Shown here: in pieces, positions 50,447 through 58,985 of the stretch
Numbering within the stretch: position 1 is the stretch's first letter
Layout: each line of letters starts with the position of its first letter
From: Streptomyces sp. YIM 130001
GTDB lineage: Bacteria > Actinomycetota > Actinomycetes > Streptomycetales > Streptomycetaceae
Reading direction: 5' to 3'
NCBI RefSeq assembly: GCF_003574445.1
Contig: NZ_KZ984565.1
Span: 124,001 to 188,000 of the forward strand
DNA length: 64,000 bases
Program-made: the position numbers and the translations under genes
The notes under the pieces: generated by a model
What the model saw: only the letters and a program-made list of their open reading frames with translations
Databases searched by the model: none
Told to the model about the DNA's origin: nothing

Positions 50447-50462
50447 ATACGTTCGAATGTAT
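50447..50462. promoter_or_regulatory. AT-rich palindrome in divergent promoter (ATACGTTCGAATGTAT)
   Basis: Near-perfect 16-bp palindrome, one mismatched pair, preceded by TTGACC. It lies between the TetR gene (start 50331) and the VOC gene (start 50612), in the least GC-rich part of the interval. It may be an operator or part of a promoter. Confidence 0.45.
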
Positions 50463-50611
50463 CTCCGGCGGCCCGCCCCGCGCCCCGCTACGTTGGTGGG
50501 TGGTGACGGCGGCTTCCACAGCGCCTCGCTCCTCAGCTCCCACCCTTCAGCCCCCGCTCCAAGCTCCCGCTCCTCAGCTCCGAATCTCTGCTCCGAACGG
50601 AAGGGCACGTC

Positions 50612-51418
50612 ATGGTCGAAGCGGACGGACCCCTGCCCGGGTCACCCGAAGGATTCCCGGAAGGCGCCCCCTGCTGGCTGGACGCCCAGCTCCCGGACGT
50701 CGAAGCGGGCAAGCGCTTCTACGGCGCACTCTTCGGCTGGACCTTCGACGAGGGTGCGGGCCCGGAGTACGGCCGGTACGCCGAGGCGTACAGCGATGGA
50801 AAGCGGGTCGCCGCTCTCGCTCCCAAGCGCGACGGCCGCATGCCCACCGTGTGGAACGTCTATCTCGCCACCCCCGACGCCCGCGCGGTCGCCGCGCGCA
50901 TCCGGGAGGCGGGCGGTCAGCTGGTGACGGAGCCGACGACCGTCGGGTCGTACGGCACCCTGGCCCTCGCCGCCGACCCCGAGGGTGCGGTCTTCGGTCT
51001 GTGGCAGGCCGACGAGCACCCCGGCTTCGGCAAACAGCAGGAGCCGGACTCGTTCTGCTGGACCGAGGTGTACGCACGGGACAAGGGCCTGGTCGACCCC
51101 TTCTACGAGGGTGTCTTCGGCTACGGCGGCTTCGAGGTGCCGGATGCGGGTGTGCCGTTCCGCACATGGTCGCCCGCCGGTGCCGAGGCGGGTCCGGAGA
51201 CCGCGGTCGCCGGCCGGTCGGCGGTGACCGGGGAGTTTCCGACCGAGATGCCCGCGCACTTCCTGGTCTATTTCCGTGTCGCCGACTGCGACCGTGCGGC
51301 CGCCACGGCCCAGCGCCTGGGCGGCAGGATCCGGGCCGAGCCGTTCGACACCCCGTTCGGCAGGATGGCCGCGCTCGTCGACGACCAGGGCGCGGTCTTC
51401 GCGGTGATGCAGGAGTGA
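50612..51418 (+). CDS. VOC-family (glyoxalase-like) protein, two domains
   Basis: A 268-residue protein with two vicinal-oxygen-chelate modules, about 18-128 (CWLDAQLPDVEAGKRFYGALFGWTF to DPEGAVFGLWQ) and about 145-267 (FCWTEVYARDKGLVDPFYEGVFGY to DQGAVFAVMQE). Such proteins act as hydroxylases, bleomycin-type resistance binders or glyoxalases; no metal triad is complete by eye. GGAAGGG lies 7 nt upstream of the ATG. Confidence 0.87.
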   Translation: MVEADGPLPGSPEGFPEGAPCWLDAQLPDVEAGKRFYGALFGWTFDEGAGPEYGRYAEAYSDGKRVAALAPKRDGRMPTVWNVYLATPDARAVAARIREAGGQLVTEPTTVGSYGTLALAADPEGAVFGLWQADEHPGFGKQQEPDSFCWTEVYARDKGLVDPFYEGVFGYGGFEVPDAGVPFRTWSPAGAEAGPETAVAGRSAVTGEFPTEMPAHFLVYFRVADCDRAAATAQRLGGRIRAEPFDTPFGRMAALVDDQGAVFAVMQE

Positions 51419-51676
51419 ATCGAGGCTGACGGGGGACCGGGGGCGGGACGACGGTGGCGGACGAGAGGATTCCGTTTCGGCGTTCTACCGGTTGCGGTGG
51501 GCGGCTTTGTGGTGGCTTGTCACTGAATGGGTGAGACACCCCGGTCCCGGGCCGGGTTCGCAACCGGTGCCCCGGCCAGGAAGAATCGGGGTGCGTGCCG
51601 CCGACGCGGCTCGGTGGTGAGACGCTGACCTGTGGCTGTAGGTGGCGTGGTCAGTTACGGGGAGGTGGCAGGCAAG

Positions 51677-54103
51677 GTGGAGCAGCTGACGCAGCACGAT
51701 CCGCGCAGGATCGGACCGTTCGAGGTTCTCGGACGGCTGGGTGCCGGCGGCATGGGGCTCGTCTATCTTGCGCGCTCGGCATCCGGCCGGCGGGTGGCGA
51801 TCAAGACGGTCAGGACCGAACTGGCCGAGGACCAGCTGTTCCGTGTGCGCTTCACCCGCGAGGTGGAGGCCGCCCGCGCGGTGTCCGGCTTCTACACCGC
51901 GGCCGTCGTGGACGCGGACCCGCGCGCCGCCGTGCCGTGGCTCGCCACCGCCTACGTCCCCGCGCCCTCGCTCGAGGAAATAGTGAATGAGTGCGGGCCC
52001 ATGCCCGCCCAGGCCGTGCGCTGGCTGGCCGCCGGTGTCGCCGAGGCGCTGCAGTCCATTCACGGCGCGGGCCTCGTGCACCGCGACCTGAAGCCGTCCA
52101 ACGTGCTGGTCGTCGAGGACGGCCCCCGCGTGATCGACTTCGGTATCGCGTCCGGCGTCTCCAACACCCGTCTGACCATGACGAACGTCGCCGTCGGTAC
52201 GCCCGCGTACATGTCGCCCGAGCAGGCCAAGGACTCCCGCAGCGTCACCGGCGCCAGCGACGTCTTCTCGCTCGGCTCGACCCTGGTCTTCGCCGCGACG
52301 GGACACGCGCCCTTCCACGGCGCCAACCCCGTCGAGACCGTCTTCATGCTGCTGCGCGAGGGCCCCGACCTGGACGGGCTGCCCGACGAGCTGAGACCGC
52401 TGATCGAGTCCTGCATGGGCATGGAGGCGGCGCTGCGGCCGAGCCCCGCCGATCTGCAGGCGCAGCTCGCGCCGCATCTGTTCTCCTCCGGCTCCGACGA
52501 CAGCGGGACGGCCTCGGCCTGGCTGCCGGAACGCGCCGTCGCCCTGATCGAGACCCGGCGCGGCGGCCGGCCCTTCTCCCGCGCCACGCCCTCCGCGCGC
52601 AGCGCCGCCCGGAGCGCTCCTGCGGCCATGGCGCCACCACCGTCCCCGCCGCCCATCACCGTCCCGCCCCCCGGCCCGCCGCACCCCGGCGCCGGTGACG
52701 ACTGGGACGCCGCCTGGCGCGGGGGTCCCGCACCGGCGCCCGCGACCCCCGACGCCGGACCCGTACACATCCCCGGCTCGCCCGTGCCGATCGGGCCGGG
52801 TCCGCGGGTGGCCGACGCGCGGATGCACGCCGCGCAGGCCGCCGAGCCGGACGCGCTCGCCGCGTCCTGGGCGCGTTCCGCGCATCCTGGGGGACCCGCG
52901 GTGAACGGTGCCGGACCGGCCCAGGCGCCCGCCGTGCCCCAGTCCGCACCGCCGGAGGGCGCGCCCTGGCGGCCATGGCGGTTCCGTATGTCCAACGACG
53001 TGTGGGGCACCCCCTACGTCGAGGGCGACCAGGTGTACGTCACCTCCTTCGAGGTGCACGCTCTCGACGTCGCCAGCGGCCGGCGCCGCTTCAAGACCCG
53101 CGACGTCGCCTGGTCGATGTCCGTCGCGGACGGCCGTATCCACGCCTCCGACGGTCCGACCCTGTACACCCTGGACGCCAAGGACGGCTCCGACCTGTGG
53201 CGGCTGCAGTCGGAGGCCTGGGTGTACTCGCTCAAGTCCGACCGCGGCACGATCGTCACCGGCACCCGGGGCGGCGGTGTACAGGGCTGGGAGGCCGCCA
53301 ACGGCGAGAAACTGTGGGAGATCACCGGCGCCCAGACCGACTTCGAGACACCGGAGGCCGGGCCCGCCATCCACAACGGCACGGTCTACGTCTGGAAGGA
53401 CGCCCGGCTCCGCGCGGTGGAGGCCCGTACCGGCGTGGAGCGCTGGTCGTACCCGATCGGCGACGCGTCCTCCTGCGGGGGAGTGCCGGCGCGGATCACC
53501 CAGGCCGAGGACGGCAACGTGTACATCGCGGCCGGTACGCGGGTGCTCGGCATCGATGTGGCGTCCGGGCTCGTGCGCTGGCACTTCGAGGCGCCGGCGG
53601 TGTTCCTCTCGCCGCCCGCCTTCGCGCCGGGTCCCGCGGTGGCCGGGGGCGGGGTGTACCTCGCCGACTATCTCGGCACGGTGTACGCCCTCGATGCGGC
53701 CGACGGGCGTGACCGGTGGCGTATCGCGACCGAGTCCCGGTCCTCGATCGAGCCCGTGCTCGTCACGGGGGGTCACGTACACGTGGGCAGCGGTAACGGC
53801 CTGTACACGCTGGATGCGGTGACGGGGACGCCCAAGTGGCGTTTCCAGTCGGGCGGCGAGGTGATCGGTTCGCCGGTCGCGGCGGAGGGCCGGCTGCATT
53901 TCGGCTCCGCGGATCACTGTCTCTACACGCTGGACGCGGTGGGCGGGCAGTTGCGGTGGAAGCTCGCCACCGGGGGCGAGATCACCGGGTCGCCCGTGGC
54001 CCGCGGCGGGGTGGTCTATGCGTGCAGCAAGGACCGGTGCGTGTACGCGTTGGACGCGGTGAAGGGGACCGGGACGAAATCGACTCCGCCGGGCGCCTCG
54101 TGA
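51677..54103 (+). CDS. Ser/Thr protein kinase with C-terminal PQQ-like beta-propeller (AfsK-like)
   Basis: An 808-residue protein with a Hanks-type kinase (about 10-275: GAGGMGLVY, VAIKTV with K43, VHRDLKPSNV with D137, VIDFGIASG), a Pro/Ala-rich linker (about 330-430) and a seven- or eight-bladed propeller of PQQ/WD-like repeats (FEVHALDVASGRRRF, TLDAKDGSDLWRL, GIDVASGLVRWHF, TLDAVGGQLRWKL, ALDAVKG). No membrane helix is seen, so it is likely cytoplasmic, as for AfsK, whose kinase-propeller layout it shares. The GTG at 51677 is preferred (GGGGAGG 11 nt upstream); a GTG at 51632 is in frame. The ligand or partner of the propeller is unknown. Confidence 0.88.
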   Translation: MEQLTQHDPRRIGPFEVLGRLGAGGMGLVYLARSASGRRVAIKTVRTELAEDQLFRVRFTREVEAARAVSGFYTAAVVDADPRAAVPWLATAYVPAPSLEEIVNECGPMPAQAVRWLAAGVAEALQSIHGAGLVHRDLKPSNVLVVEDGPRVIDFGIASGVSNTRLTMTNVAVGTPAYMSPEQAKDSRSVTGASDVFSLGSTLVFAATGHAPFHGANPVETVFMLLREGPDLDGLPDELRPLIESCMGMEAALRPSPADLQAQLAPHLFSSGSDDSGTASAWLPERAVALIETRRGGRPFSRATPSARSAARSAPAAMAPPPSPPPITVPPPGPPHPGAGDDWDAAWRGGPAPAPATPDAGPVHIPGSPVPIGPGPRVADARMHAAQAAEPDALAASWARSAHPGGPAVNGAGPAQAPAVPQSAPPEGAPWRPWRFRMSNDVWGTPYVEGDQVYVTSFEVHALDVASGRRRFKTRDVAWSMSVADGRIHASDGPTLYTLDAKDGSDLWRLQSEAWVYSLKSDRGTIVTGTRGGGVQGWEAANGEKLWEITGAQTDFETPEAGPAIHNGTVYVWKDARLRAVEARTGVERWSYPIGDASSCGGVPARITQAEDGNVYIAAGTRVLGIDVASGLVRWHFEAPAVFLSPPAFAPGPAVAGGGVYLADYLGTVYALDAADGRDRWRIATESRSSIEPVLVTGGHVHVGSGNGLYTLDAVTGTPKWRFQSGGEVIGSPVAAEGRLHFGSADHCLYTLDAVGGQLRWKLATGGEITGSPVARGGVVYACSKDRCVYALDAVKGTGTKSTPPGAS

Positions 54104-54169
54104 GCGGTTCACGTTCCGCGGTGAGTGGTCCCCGGTGAGTGGTCCGCGGTGAGCGGTTCACGTTCCGCG
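54100..54169. repeat. Direct repeats across the kinase stop codon
   Basis: A 21-bp unit beginning GTGAGCGGTTCACG occurs at 54100-54120 and again at 54149-54169, with two GTGAGTGGTCC 14-mers between. The first copy contains the kinase TGA. Each long copy can form a small hairpin (CGTGA/TCACG). Confidence 0.75.
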
Positions 54170-54205
54170 CGGGCCGCTTGCCCGCCGGACGGGCTCAGCG
54201 CGCTC

Positions 54206-54222
54206 GGGCGTTGACAACGCCC
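54206..54222 (-). terminator. Hairpin after the membrane protein gene (GGGCGTT-GAC-AACGCCC)
   Basis: Perfect 7-bp stem with a 3-nt loop, 13 bp beyond the stop codon of the leftward gene at 54236. It also faces the converging kinase gene. Confidence 0.55.
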
Positions 54223-54235
54223 GTGATCAATACGC

Positions 54236-54832
54236 CTAGGACGCCGTAGCCCCGCCGCCCCCGTGCGGCCGGTCCTCGGTCGGGCGCTGGGGCCCGGACG
54301 CGTAGCCGTCCTCGTAGCCCGCGGCGTAGGGCGGCGGGGAGTCGAGGGTCGGGACCGTCGGCGGTGGTTCGTAGGCGGTCGGGGTGCCCTCGTCGAGGCG
54401 GCGACGGCGCCGTCGGTCGCGGCCCGACATGAGGAGCGACGCCAGGAGCAGCAGCAGTCCGCCGCCGAAGGCGAACGCGACGCCCAGCGCCAGGCCGTTC
54501 CCCTCCGAGTCCACCGCGAGGTTGCCCTGTGCCTGACCGACGCGGACCATCCACAGGATGGTGAAGCCGAGCACGATCACGCCGGCCAGCGCGACCATGA
54601 GCCGCGACCGCAGCAGGATGCCGAGCAGCGTGATCAGCGCAGCCACCGCCAGCGGCAGGAAGATCGAATCGAAGAGGCCGCTGCGCGACCCGGTGACGCC
54701 GTCGCCGGAGAACAGTTCGCTCAGGCGGTAGTACCGCCCCTGACGGCCGTCGTACCAAGCACGGAAGGGACTGAACACGGCGGCCGCCGCTCCGACGAGA
54801 GCGAGTATCGACCCCAGAATGTTCCGGACCAT
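54236..54832 (-). CDS. Small four-helix membrane protein of unknown function
   Basis: A 198-residue membrane protein. Four hydrophobic stretches can be seen: ILGSILALVGAAAAVF, IFLPLAVAALITLLGILL, LMVALAGVIVLGFTILWM and GVAFAFGGGLLLLLASLLM, followed by a basic stop (RDRRRRRRLD) and a Pro/Tyr/Gly-rich cytoplasmic tail. Family not recognised. The ATG at 54832 has an ideal AGGAGG 7 nt upstream; the frame is open further but Arg-rich. The 300 bp to the next gene show no feature I can name. Confidence 0.82.
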   Translation of the reverse strand: MVRNILGSILALVGAAAAVFSPFRAWYDGRQGRYYRLSELFSGDGVTGSRSGLFDSIFLPLAVAALITLLGILLRSRLMVALAGVIVLGFTILWMVRVGQAQGNLAVDSEGNGLALGVAFAFGGGLLLLLASLLMSGRDRRRRRRLDEGTPTAYEPPPTVPTLDSPPPYAAGYEDGYASGPQRPTEDRPHGGGGATAS

Positions 54833-55133
54833 CGGCTGACCTCCTAGGAGGGGCTGGCCTGCGCCAGAGCGAGGCTCTCCGCTCTCGCGTTCGACGCTAC
54901 GCCGGGTACGCGACGGTCGCCATGCGGCAACCTGGACCGAGCGCCCCCGCCTGCCCAGTCCCGCGCGCGGGGCCGTCGCCGCCACTTGAGCGGCGCCGCG
55001 GCCGTCGGAGGAAGTGCAGTCTGTTCACGGGCAGTTCCTCGCGTACTCCGGCCTGTGCCCGTTCGCCACGCGGCCGCGCCATGGCACGCTTGCCACCGGC
55101 CCGGCACTTCCCGATCCAGGAGGAACCCCGCCG

Positions 55134-56351
55134 ATGGCAGGCAGCAGGATCGCGGGCAGCACCGCAGACCGCGAGGAGCCCACGTCCGGATCCGCCACCT
55201 GGAACGACGTGTGTGCCAGGCGGCTCTCCCGGCACTTCCTCGACCGGCCCGCCGCGGCCGGCCGGATCCCGGACGTGGTGGCCGCCATCGGTGGGGCTCA
55301 CGCCCAGGTGATGTCGGCGGCCGAGCTGTCCGTCGGCCTGCGGACGGAGGGCACGACTCGCCAGGACGTGCGTGACGCGCTGTGGGAGGAGCGGACGCTG
55401 GTCAAGACATTCGGGCCACGCGGCACCGTGCACCTGCTTCCCGCCGCCGAACTCTCCTTCTGGACCGGCGCGTTGTCCGCCGTACCGATGCCGGTGAGCG
55501 GTCTTGCGCAGTCCGCGAGACTGGACGAGGCGCAGACCGACGAGGTGGTCGAGGCGGTGGCCGGGATCCTGCGGGAGGGGGAGCCACCCACGGTGGACGA
55601 GCTCAGCGACGCCGTGATCGCCCGGACCGGCGACTGGGCCGCGGACCCGGTGACGCCTGCCTTCACCGGCATGTGGCCGCGCTGGCGGCAGGCGCTGCAC
55701 GTGGCCGGCCACCGCGGCGCACTCTGCTTCGGCCCCAACCGGGGCCGCAAGGTCACCTACACCAGCCCCGAGCGCTGGCTGCCGGGCCTGCGCCCGATGG
55801 ACCCGGACAAGGCCCTGGCCGAACTCGTCCGCCGCTACCTGCGCTCCTACGGCCCCGGGAGCTCCCGCGACTTCGCCCAGTGGCTGAACGCCCCGCGCCG
55901 CTGGGCCGCCGACCTCTTCGCCTCCCTCGGCGACGAACTGCGCCCGGTGGCCGGATTCGCCGAGGACGAGACGGACAGCTACCAGCTCGCCGACGAACCC
56001 GCGTATCCGGCCGAGGCACCGGCTCCCGCCCTGCGTCTGCTCCCGTACTTCGACGCGTACGTGATCGGCAGCCACCCCCGGAAGCTCATCTATCCGGGAC
56101 AGGCCGCCGAGCGGGCCCTGTCGACCGGGCAGGCGGGTACGACGCAGGTGGTGACCGTGGGCGGCGAGGTGGCGGGGATCTGGCACCAGAAGCGCTCCGG
56201 ACGCAAGGTGGCGCTCACCGTCGAGCTCTTCGGCCGCTCCACCAAGAAGCGCCGGGCCGAGGCGGAGGCGCAGGCCGAGCGGATCGGCCAGATCCTGGAG
56301 GCCGTCCCCACCCTGACCTTCGGCCCGGTGGACAGCGGCAAACACCTGTGA
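55134..56351 (+). CDS. Winged-helix DNA-binding domain protein (HTH_42 / YcaQ-like)
   Basis: A 405-residue protein of the HTH_42 group related to the DNA-glycosylase-like YcaQ/AlkZ proteins: ARRLSRHFLDRP, AHAQVMSAAELSVGLR, RTLVKTFGPRGTVHLLPA, GPNRGRKVTYTSPERWL, LPYFDAYVIGSHPRKLI and the basic end GRKVALTVELFG. AlkZ homologues unhook interstrand cross-links; the QxQ/QxD catalytic motif of AlkZ appears here as AHAQ, so activity is uncertain. AGGAGG lies 10 nt before the ATG at 55134. Single gene. Confidence 0.8.
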   Translation: MAGSRIAGSTADREEPTSGSATWNDVCARRLSRHFLDRPAAAGRIPDVVAAIGGAHAQVMSAAELSVGLRTEGTTRQDVRDALWEERTLVKTFGPRGTVHLLPAAELSFWTGALSAVPMPVSGLAQSARLDEAQTDEVVEAVAGILREGEPPTVDELSDAVIARTGDWAADPVTPAFTGMWPRWRQALHVAGHRGALCFGPNRGRKVTYTSPERWLPGLRPMDPDKALAELVRRYLRSYGPGSSRDFAQWLNAPRRWAADLFASLGDELRPVAGFAEDETDSYQLADEPAYPAEAPAPALRLLPYFDAYVIGSHPRKLIYPGQAAERALSTGQAGTTQVVTVGGEVAGIWHQKRSGRKVALTVELFGRSTKKRRAEAEAQAERIGQILEAVPTLTFGPVDSGKHL

Positions 56352-56368
56352 CCGCGGCGCCCGCGCGC

Positions 56369-57154
56369 TCACCGCACCCGAAACCCCCCGCCCTCCGTCC
56401 CCCGCCGCGCGAACCGTCTCGCCTGTTCGGGCGGGGGCAGGTTGCCGAGGGCGATCAGGTGGGGGGCGAGGGCGTAGGCCGGTGCGCGGGTCGCCTCCTG
56501 CGCGGCCCACACCGCGCGGACCGTGCCCTGCACCGCTTCCGTCGGGTACCCGGCGATCGTCTCGGCGCACCGTACCGCCGCCTCCAACGCCCCTCCCGTC
56601 GCGGTGACTTCGGAGACCAGGCCCGTCTCGTGGGCGCGGCGGGCGGAGATGCGTTCCGCGGTGCCCATCAGGGCCATCCGGGCCACCTCACCGGGCGGCA
56701 TCCGCTGGGCGAGCAGTACGGATTCGTAGGCGCTGACCATCCCGTAGGTGGTGTGCGGATCGAAGAACTCGGCCTGCTCGTCGGCGATCACGAACTCGCT
56801 CTCGCCGATCAGATAGAACGCGCCGCCGCAGGCCATGCCGTTGACGGCACAGATCACCGGCTTCCACAGGTCGCCGGCCTTCGGCCCGACCGCGTGCAGC
56901 GGGTCGTCGACCGAGTACGGGGACGTCGGCTGCGGTACGTCCGAGACGGCCGAGCGGTCGATGCCGGTACAGAAGGCGCGCTCGCCCGCACCGGTGAGCA
57001 CGACGGCCCGCACGGTCTCGTCGAATCTGAACTGAGCCCAGGTGTCGGTCAGTTGACTCGCCATCTCCAGGTCGATCGCATTGTGCCGCTCCGGCCGGTC
57101 CAGGGTCACCACCGCGACCCCGGAGCCCCGGTCGGTCCGCACCGTCACACCCAT
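56369..57154 (-). CDS. Enoyl-CoA hydratase/isomerase family protein
   Basis: A 261-residue crotonase-fold protein: VVTLDRPERHNAIDLEMASQL, GERAFCTGIDRSAV (oxyanion-hole loop), AVNGMACGGAFYLIGESEFVI and a C-terminal helical end. At the position of the catalytic glutamates no clear pair is seen (FFDPHTTYGMVSAYES), so isomerase or other crotonase chemistry is possible. GGGGAGG lies about 5 nt before the ATG at 57154. It is third in the leftward row thiolase, OB-fold, hydratase and shares operator site 6. Confidence 0.88.
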   Translation of the reverse strand: MGVTVRTDRGSGVAVVTLDRPERHNAIDLEMASQLTDTWAQFRFDETVRAVVLTGAGERAFCTGIDRSAVSDVPQPTSPYSVDDPLHAVGPKAGDLWKPVICAVNGMACGGAFYLIGESEFVIADEQAEFFDPHTTYGMVSAYESVLLAQRMPPGEVARMALMGTAERISARRAHETGLVSEVTATGGALEAAVRCAETIAGYPTEAVQGTVRAVWAAQEATRAPAYALAPHLIALGNLPPPEQARRFARRGTEGGGFRVR

Positions 57155-57212
57155 GCGTCCCTCCCCGTACATGCCGTCGCCGTACACGCCCTGCCGGTAC
57201 CCGCTCTCGCCG

Positions 57213-57671
57213 TCATGACGTCCGCTCCAGGACCCACTGCGGCAGCGTCACTCCGTCGAGCTCGGTGAACACCACCTGCACGCGTGCGCCGATCCGCAGC
57301 CGCGCCGGGTCGACGGAGTCCAGCGCCGCGCCCGCCGAACGGACGAGATTCCCGGCCATCCGGATGCGCGGCGCGTCCGCCAACTCGACCAAAACCGCGT
57401 GATACGGGGCCTGTTCGGCGTAGGCGGGGAGTAGCGGCGGATGCGGCCTGACGTACGACCAGATGCGGCCGCGCCCCGACATCAGCCGCCACTCGCTGTC
57501 GAACGACCCGCAGTGCGGGCAGCACGGCCGTGGCGGGAAACGCAGTTCGCCGCAGTCCGGAGCCGCACAGGCCTGGACGCGCAGTTCGCCCCGCGCCGTG
57601 TACTCCCAGAAGGGCGCGCCGTCCGCATCGGGCACCGGGAGCAGCAGTCCGCTGTCGGTGGTCGTCCTCAT
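57213..57671 (-). CDS. OB-fold zinc-ribbon protein (DUF35, ChsH2-C/thiolase partner)
   Basis: A 152-residue DUF35 protein with a zinc ribbon (CAAPDCGELRFPPRPCCPHC) and an OB fold (GRIWSYVRPHPPLLPAYAEQAPYHAVLVEL taken in parts). It starts 9 bp after the thiolase stop codon, the arrangement of Ltp2-ChsH2-type aldolase complexes, where the OB-fold partner is needed to present the acyl-CoA. The two should form a complex. First residues after the start lack a strong ribosome binding site, consistent with coupling. Confidence 0.88.
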   Translation of the reverse strand: MRTTTDSGLLLPVPDADGAPFWEYTARGELRVQACAAPDCGELRFPPRPCCPHCGSFDSEWRLMSGRGRIWSYVRPHPPLLPAYAEQAPYHAVLVELADAPRIRMAGNLVRSAGAALDSVDPARLRIGARVQVVFTELDGVTLPQWVLERTS

Positions 57672-57680
57672 CGCTGTTTC

Positions 57681-58832
57681 TCAACTCCTCAGCAGTACGG
57701 CCGAAGTGGGCACGCCCTCACCCGCGGTGACCAGGCAGGTGGCGGCGTCCGGGACCTGTGCGGTACTGGTGCCGCGCAGTTGTTTCACGCCTTCGGTGAT
57801 CAGGTTGAAGCCGTGCACGTACGCCTCGGAGAGCCCGCCGCCCGAGGTGTTCACGGGCAGCCGGCCGCCGATCTCCAGGGCACCGCCCTCGGTGAACGCG
57901 GCGCCCTCGCCGCGTCCGCAGAATCCGTAGCCCTCGAGGGAGAGCGGGATGAGCGGGGTGAACGCGTCGTAGATCTGCGCCACGTCGACGTCCTCCGGGG
58001 CGAAGTCGGCCTGCTTCCACAGGTGTTGGGCCGCTGCCCAGGACGGTCCGCGCAGCGGGTCGTCGTTCCAGTAGTTGACCATTCCGTGGTGCTGGGACGG
58101 CAGGCCCTGGGCGACGGAGTGGACGTAGACCGGCTTCTGCGGGCAGTCGCGGGCGCGTTCGGCCGAGACGATGACGACGGCCAGGGCGCCGTCGGTCTCC
58201 AGGCAGTTGTCGAAGAGGCAGAGCGGTTCGCTGATCCAGCGGGACGTCATGTACATCTCGCGGGTCAGCGGGCGTTCGTACATCATCGCGGCCGGATTCT
58301 GGTTGGCGCGGTTGCGGCAGGCCAGGGCGACGTTGAAGAGGTGGTCGCGGGTCGCGCCGTACTCGTGCATGTAGCGGCGGGTCAGCATGGCTATCTCGTC
58401 GGCCGGGCGGAGCAGGCCGAAGGGGCGGGTCCACTGGGCGGGCGTGGGGAGTTGGACCTGGGTGTTCTTCCACGGGCGTGGTCCGCTGCCGCGCTTGCGG
58501 GAGCGCCAGGCGATGCCCACATTCGCCTGCCCGGTGGCGACGGCCGCCGCGAGGTGGCCGACCGTGGCGCACGAACCGCCCCCGCCGTAGCCGACTTTGG
58601 AGAAGAAGGTCACGTCACCGGCGCCGATCGCCTTGGCGATCTCCACCTCGTCGGTGTCCTCCATCGTGTACGAGGCGAAGGCGTCCACCTCGGCCGGTGA
58701 GATACCGGCGTCCTCGAGCGCGGTCAGAATCGCCCGGCAGGCGAGCGTCTTCTCGTCCTCCACCAGCTGCTTCGCAAAGGCGGTCTGGCCGATTCCGACA
58801 ATTGCCGTAGCGTCCTTGAGGGTCGCCGACAT
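57681..58832 (-). CDS. Thiolase-fold lipid-transfer-type protein
   Basis: A 383-residue thiolase-superfamily protein: AIVGIGQTAFAKQLVEDEK, ALEDAGISPAEVDAFASYT, GYGGGGSCATVGHLAAAVATG and DVDVAQIYDAFTPLIPLSLEGYG. Unlike the protein at 28671 a cysteine is present in the GGGSCATVG loop, though SCP2/Ltp-type members differ from degradative thiolases around it. GGAGG lies 5 nt before the ATG at 58832. It opens a leftward unit with the OB-fold and hydratase genes, behind operator site 6, divergent from the acyl-CoA ligase. Confidence 0.88.
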   Translation of the reverse strand: MSATLKDATAIVGIGQTAFAKQLVEDEKTLACRAILTALEDAGISPAEVDAFASYTMEDTDEVEIAKAIGAGDVTFFSKVGYGGGGSCATVGHLAAAVATGQANVGIAWRSRKRGSGPRPWKNTQVQLPTPAQWTRPFGLLRPADEIAMLTRRYMHEYGATRDHLFNVALACRNRANQNPAAMMYERPLTREMYMTSRWISEPLCLFDNCLETDGALAVVIVSAERARDCPQKPVYVHSVAQGLPSQHHGMVNYWNDDPLRGPSWAAAQHLWKQADFAPEDVDVAQIYDAFTPLIPLSLEGYGFCGRGEGAAFTEGGALEIGGRLPVNTSGGGLSEAYVHGFNLITEGVKQLRGTSTAQVPDAATCLVTAGEGVPTSAVLLRS

Positions 58833-58905
58833 CGTCACCTCCACGATCAACTCGCCTGCTGCTGAAGGGCTTTCACTGCTGACAGCCGGGAAGGCTACAG
58901 CTAAT

Positions 58906-58920
58906 CTGACGGATAGTCAG
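58906..58920. promoter_or_regulatory. TetR-type operator, site 6 (CTGACGGATAGTCAG)
   Basis: Arms CTGAC and GTCAG with the sixth pair G/A, in the 153-bp divergent promoter between the thiolase-type and acyl-CoA ligase genes. One site can control both directions. Confidence 0.72.
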
Positions 58921-58985
58921 CTACCTGTGGCCGGCCACCTGTTGGTCGGGCACCTGCGGTCAGCTATCTGGACGGGAGGCTTTCG

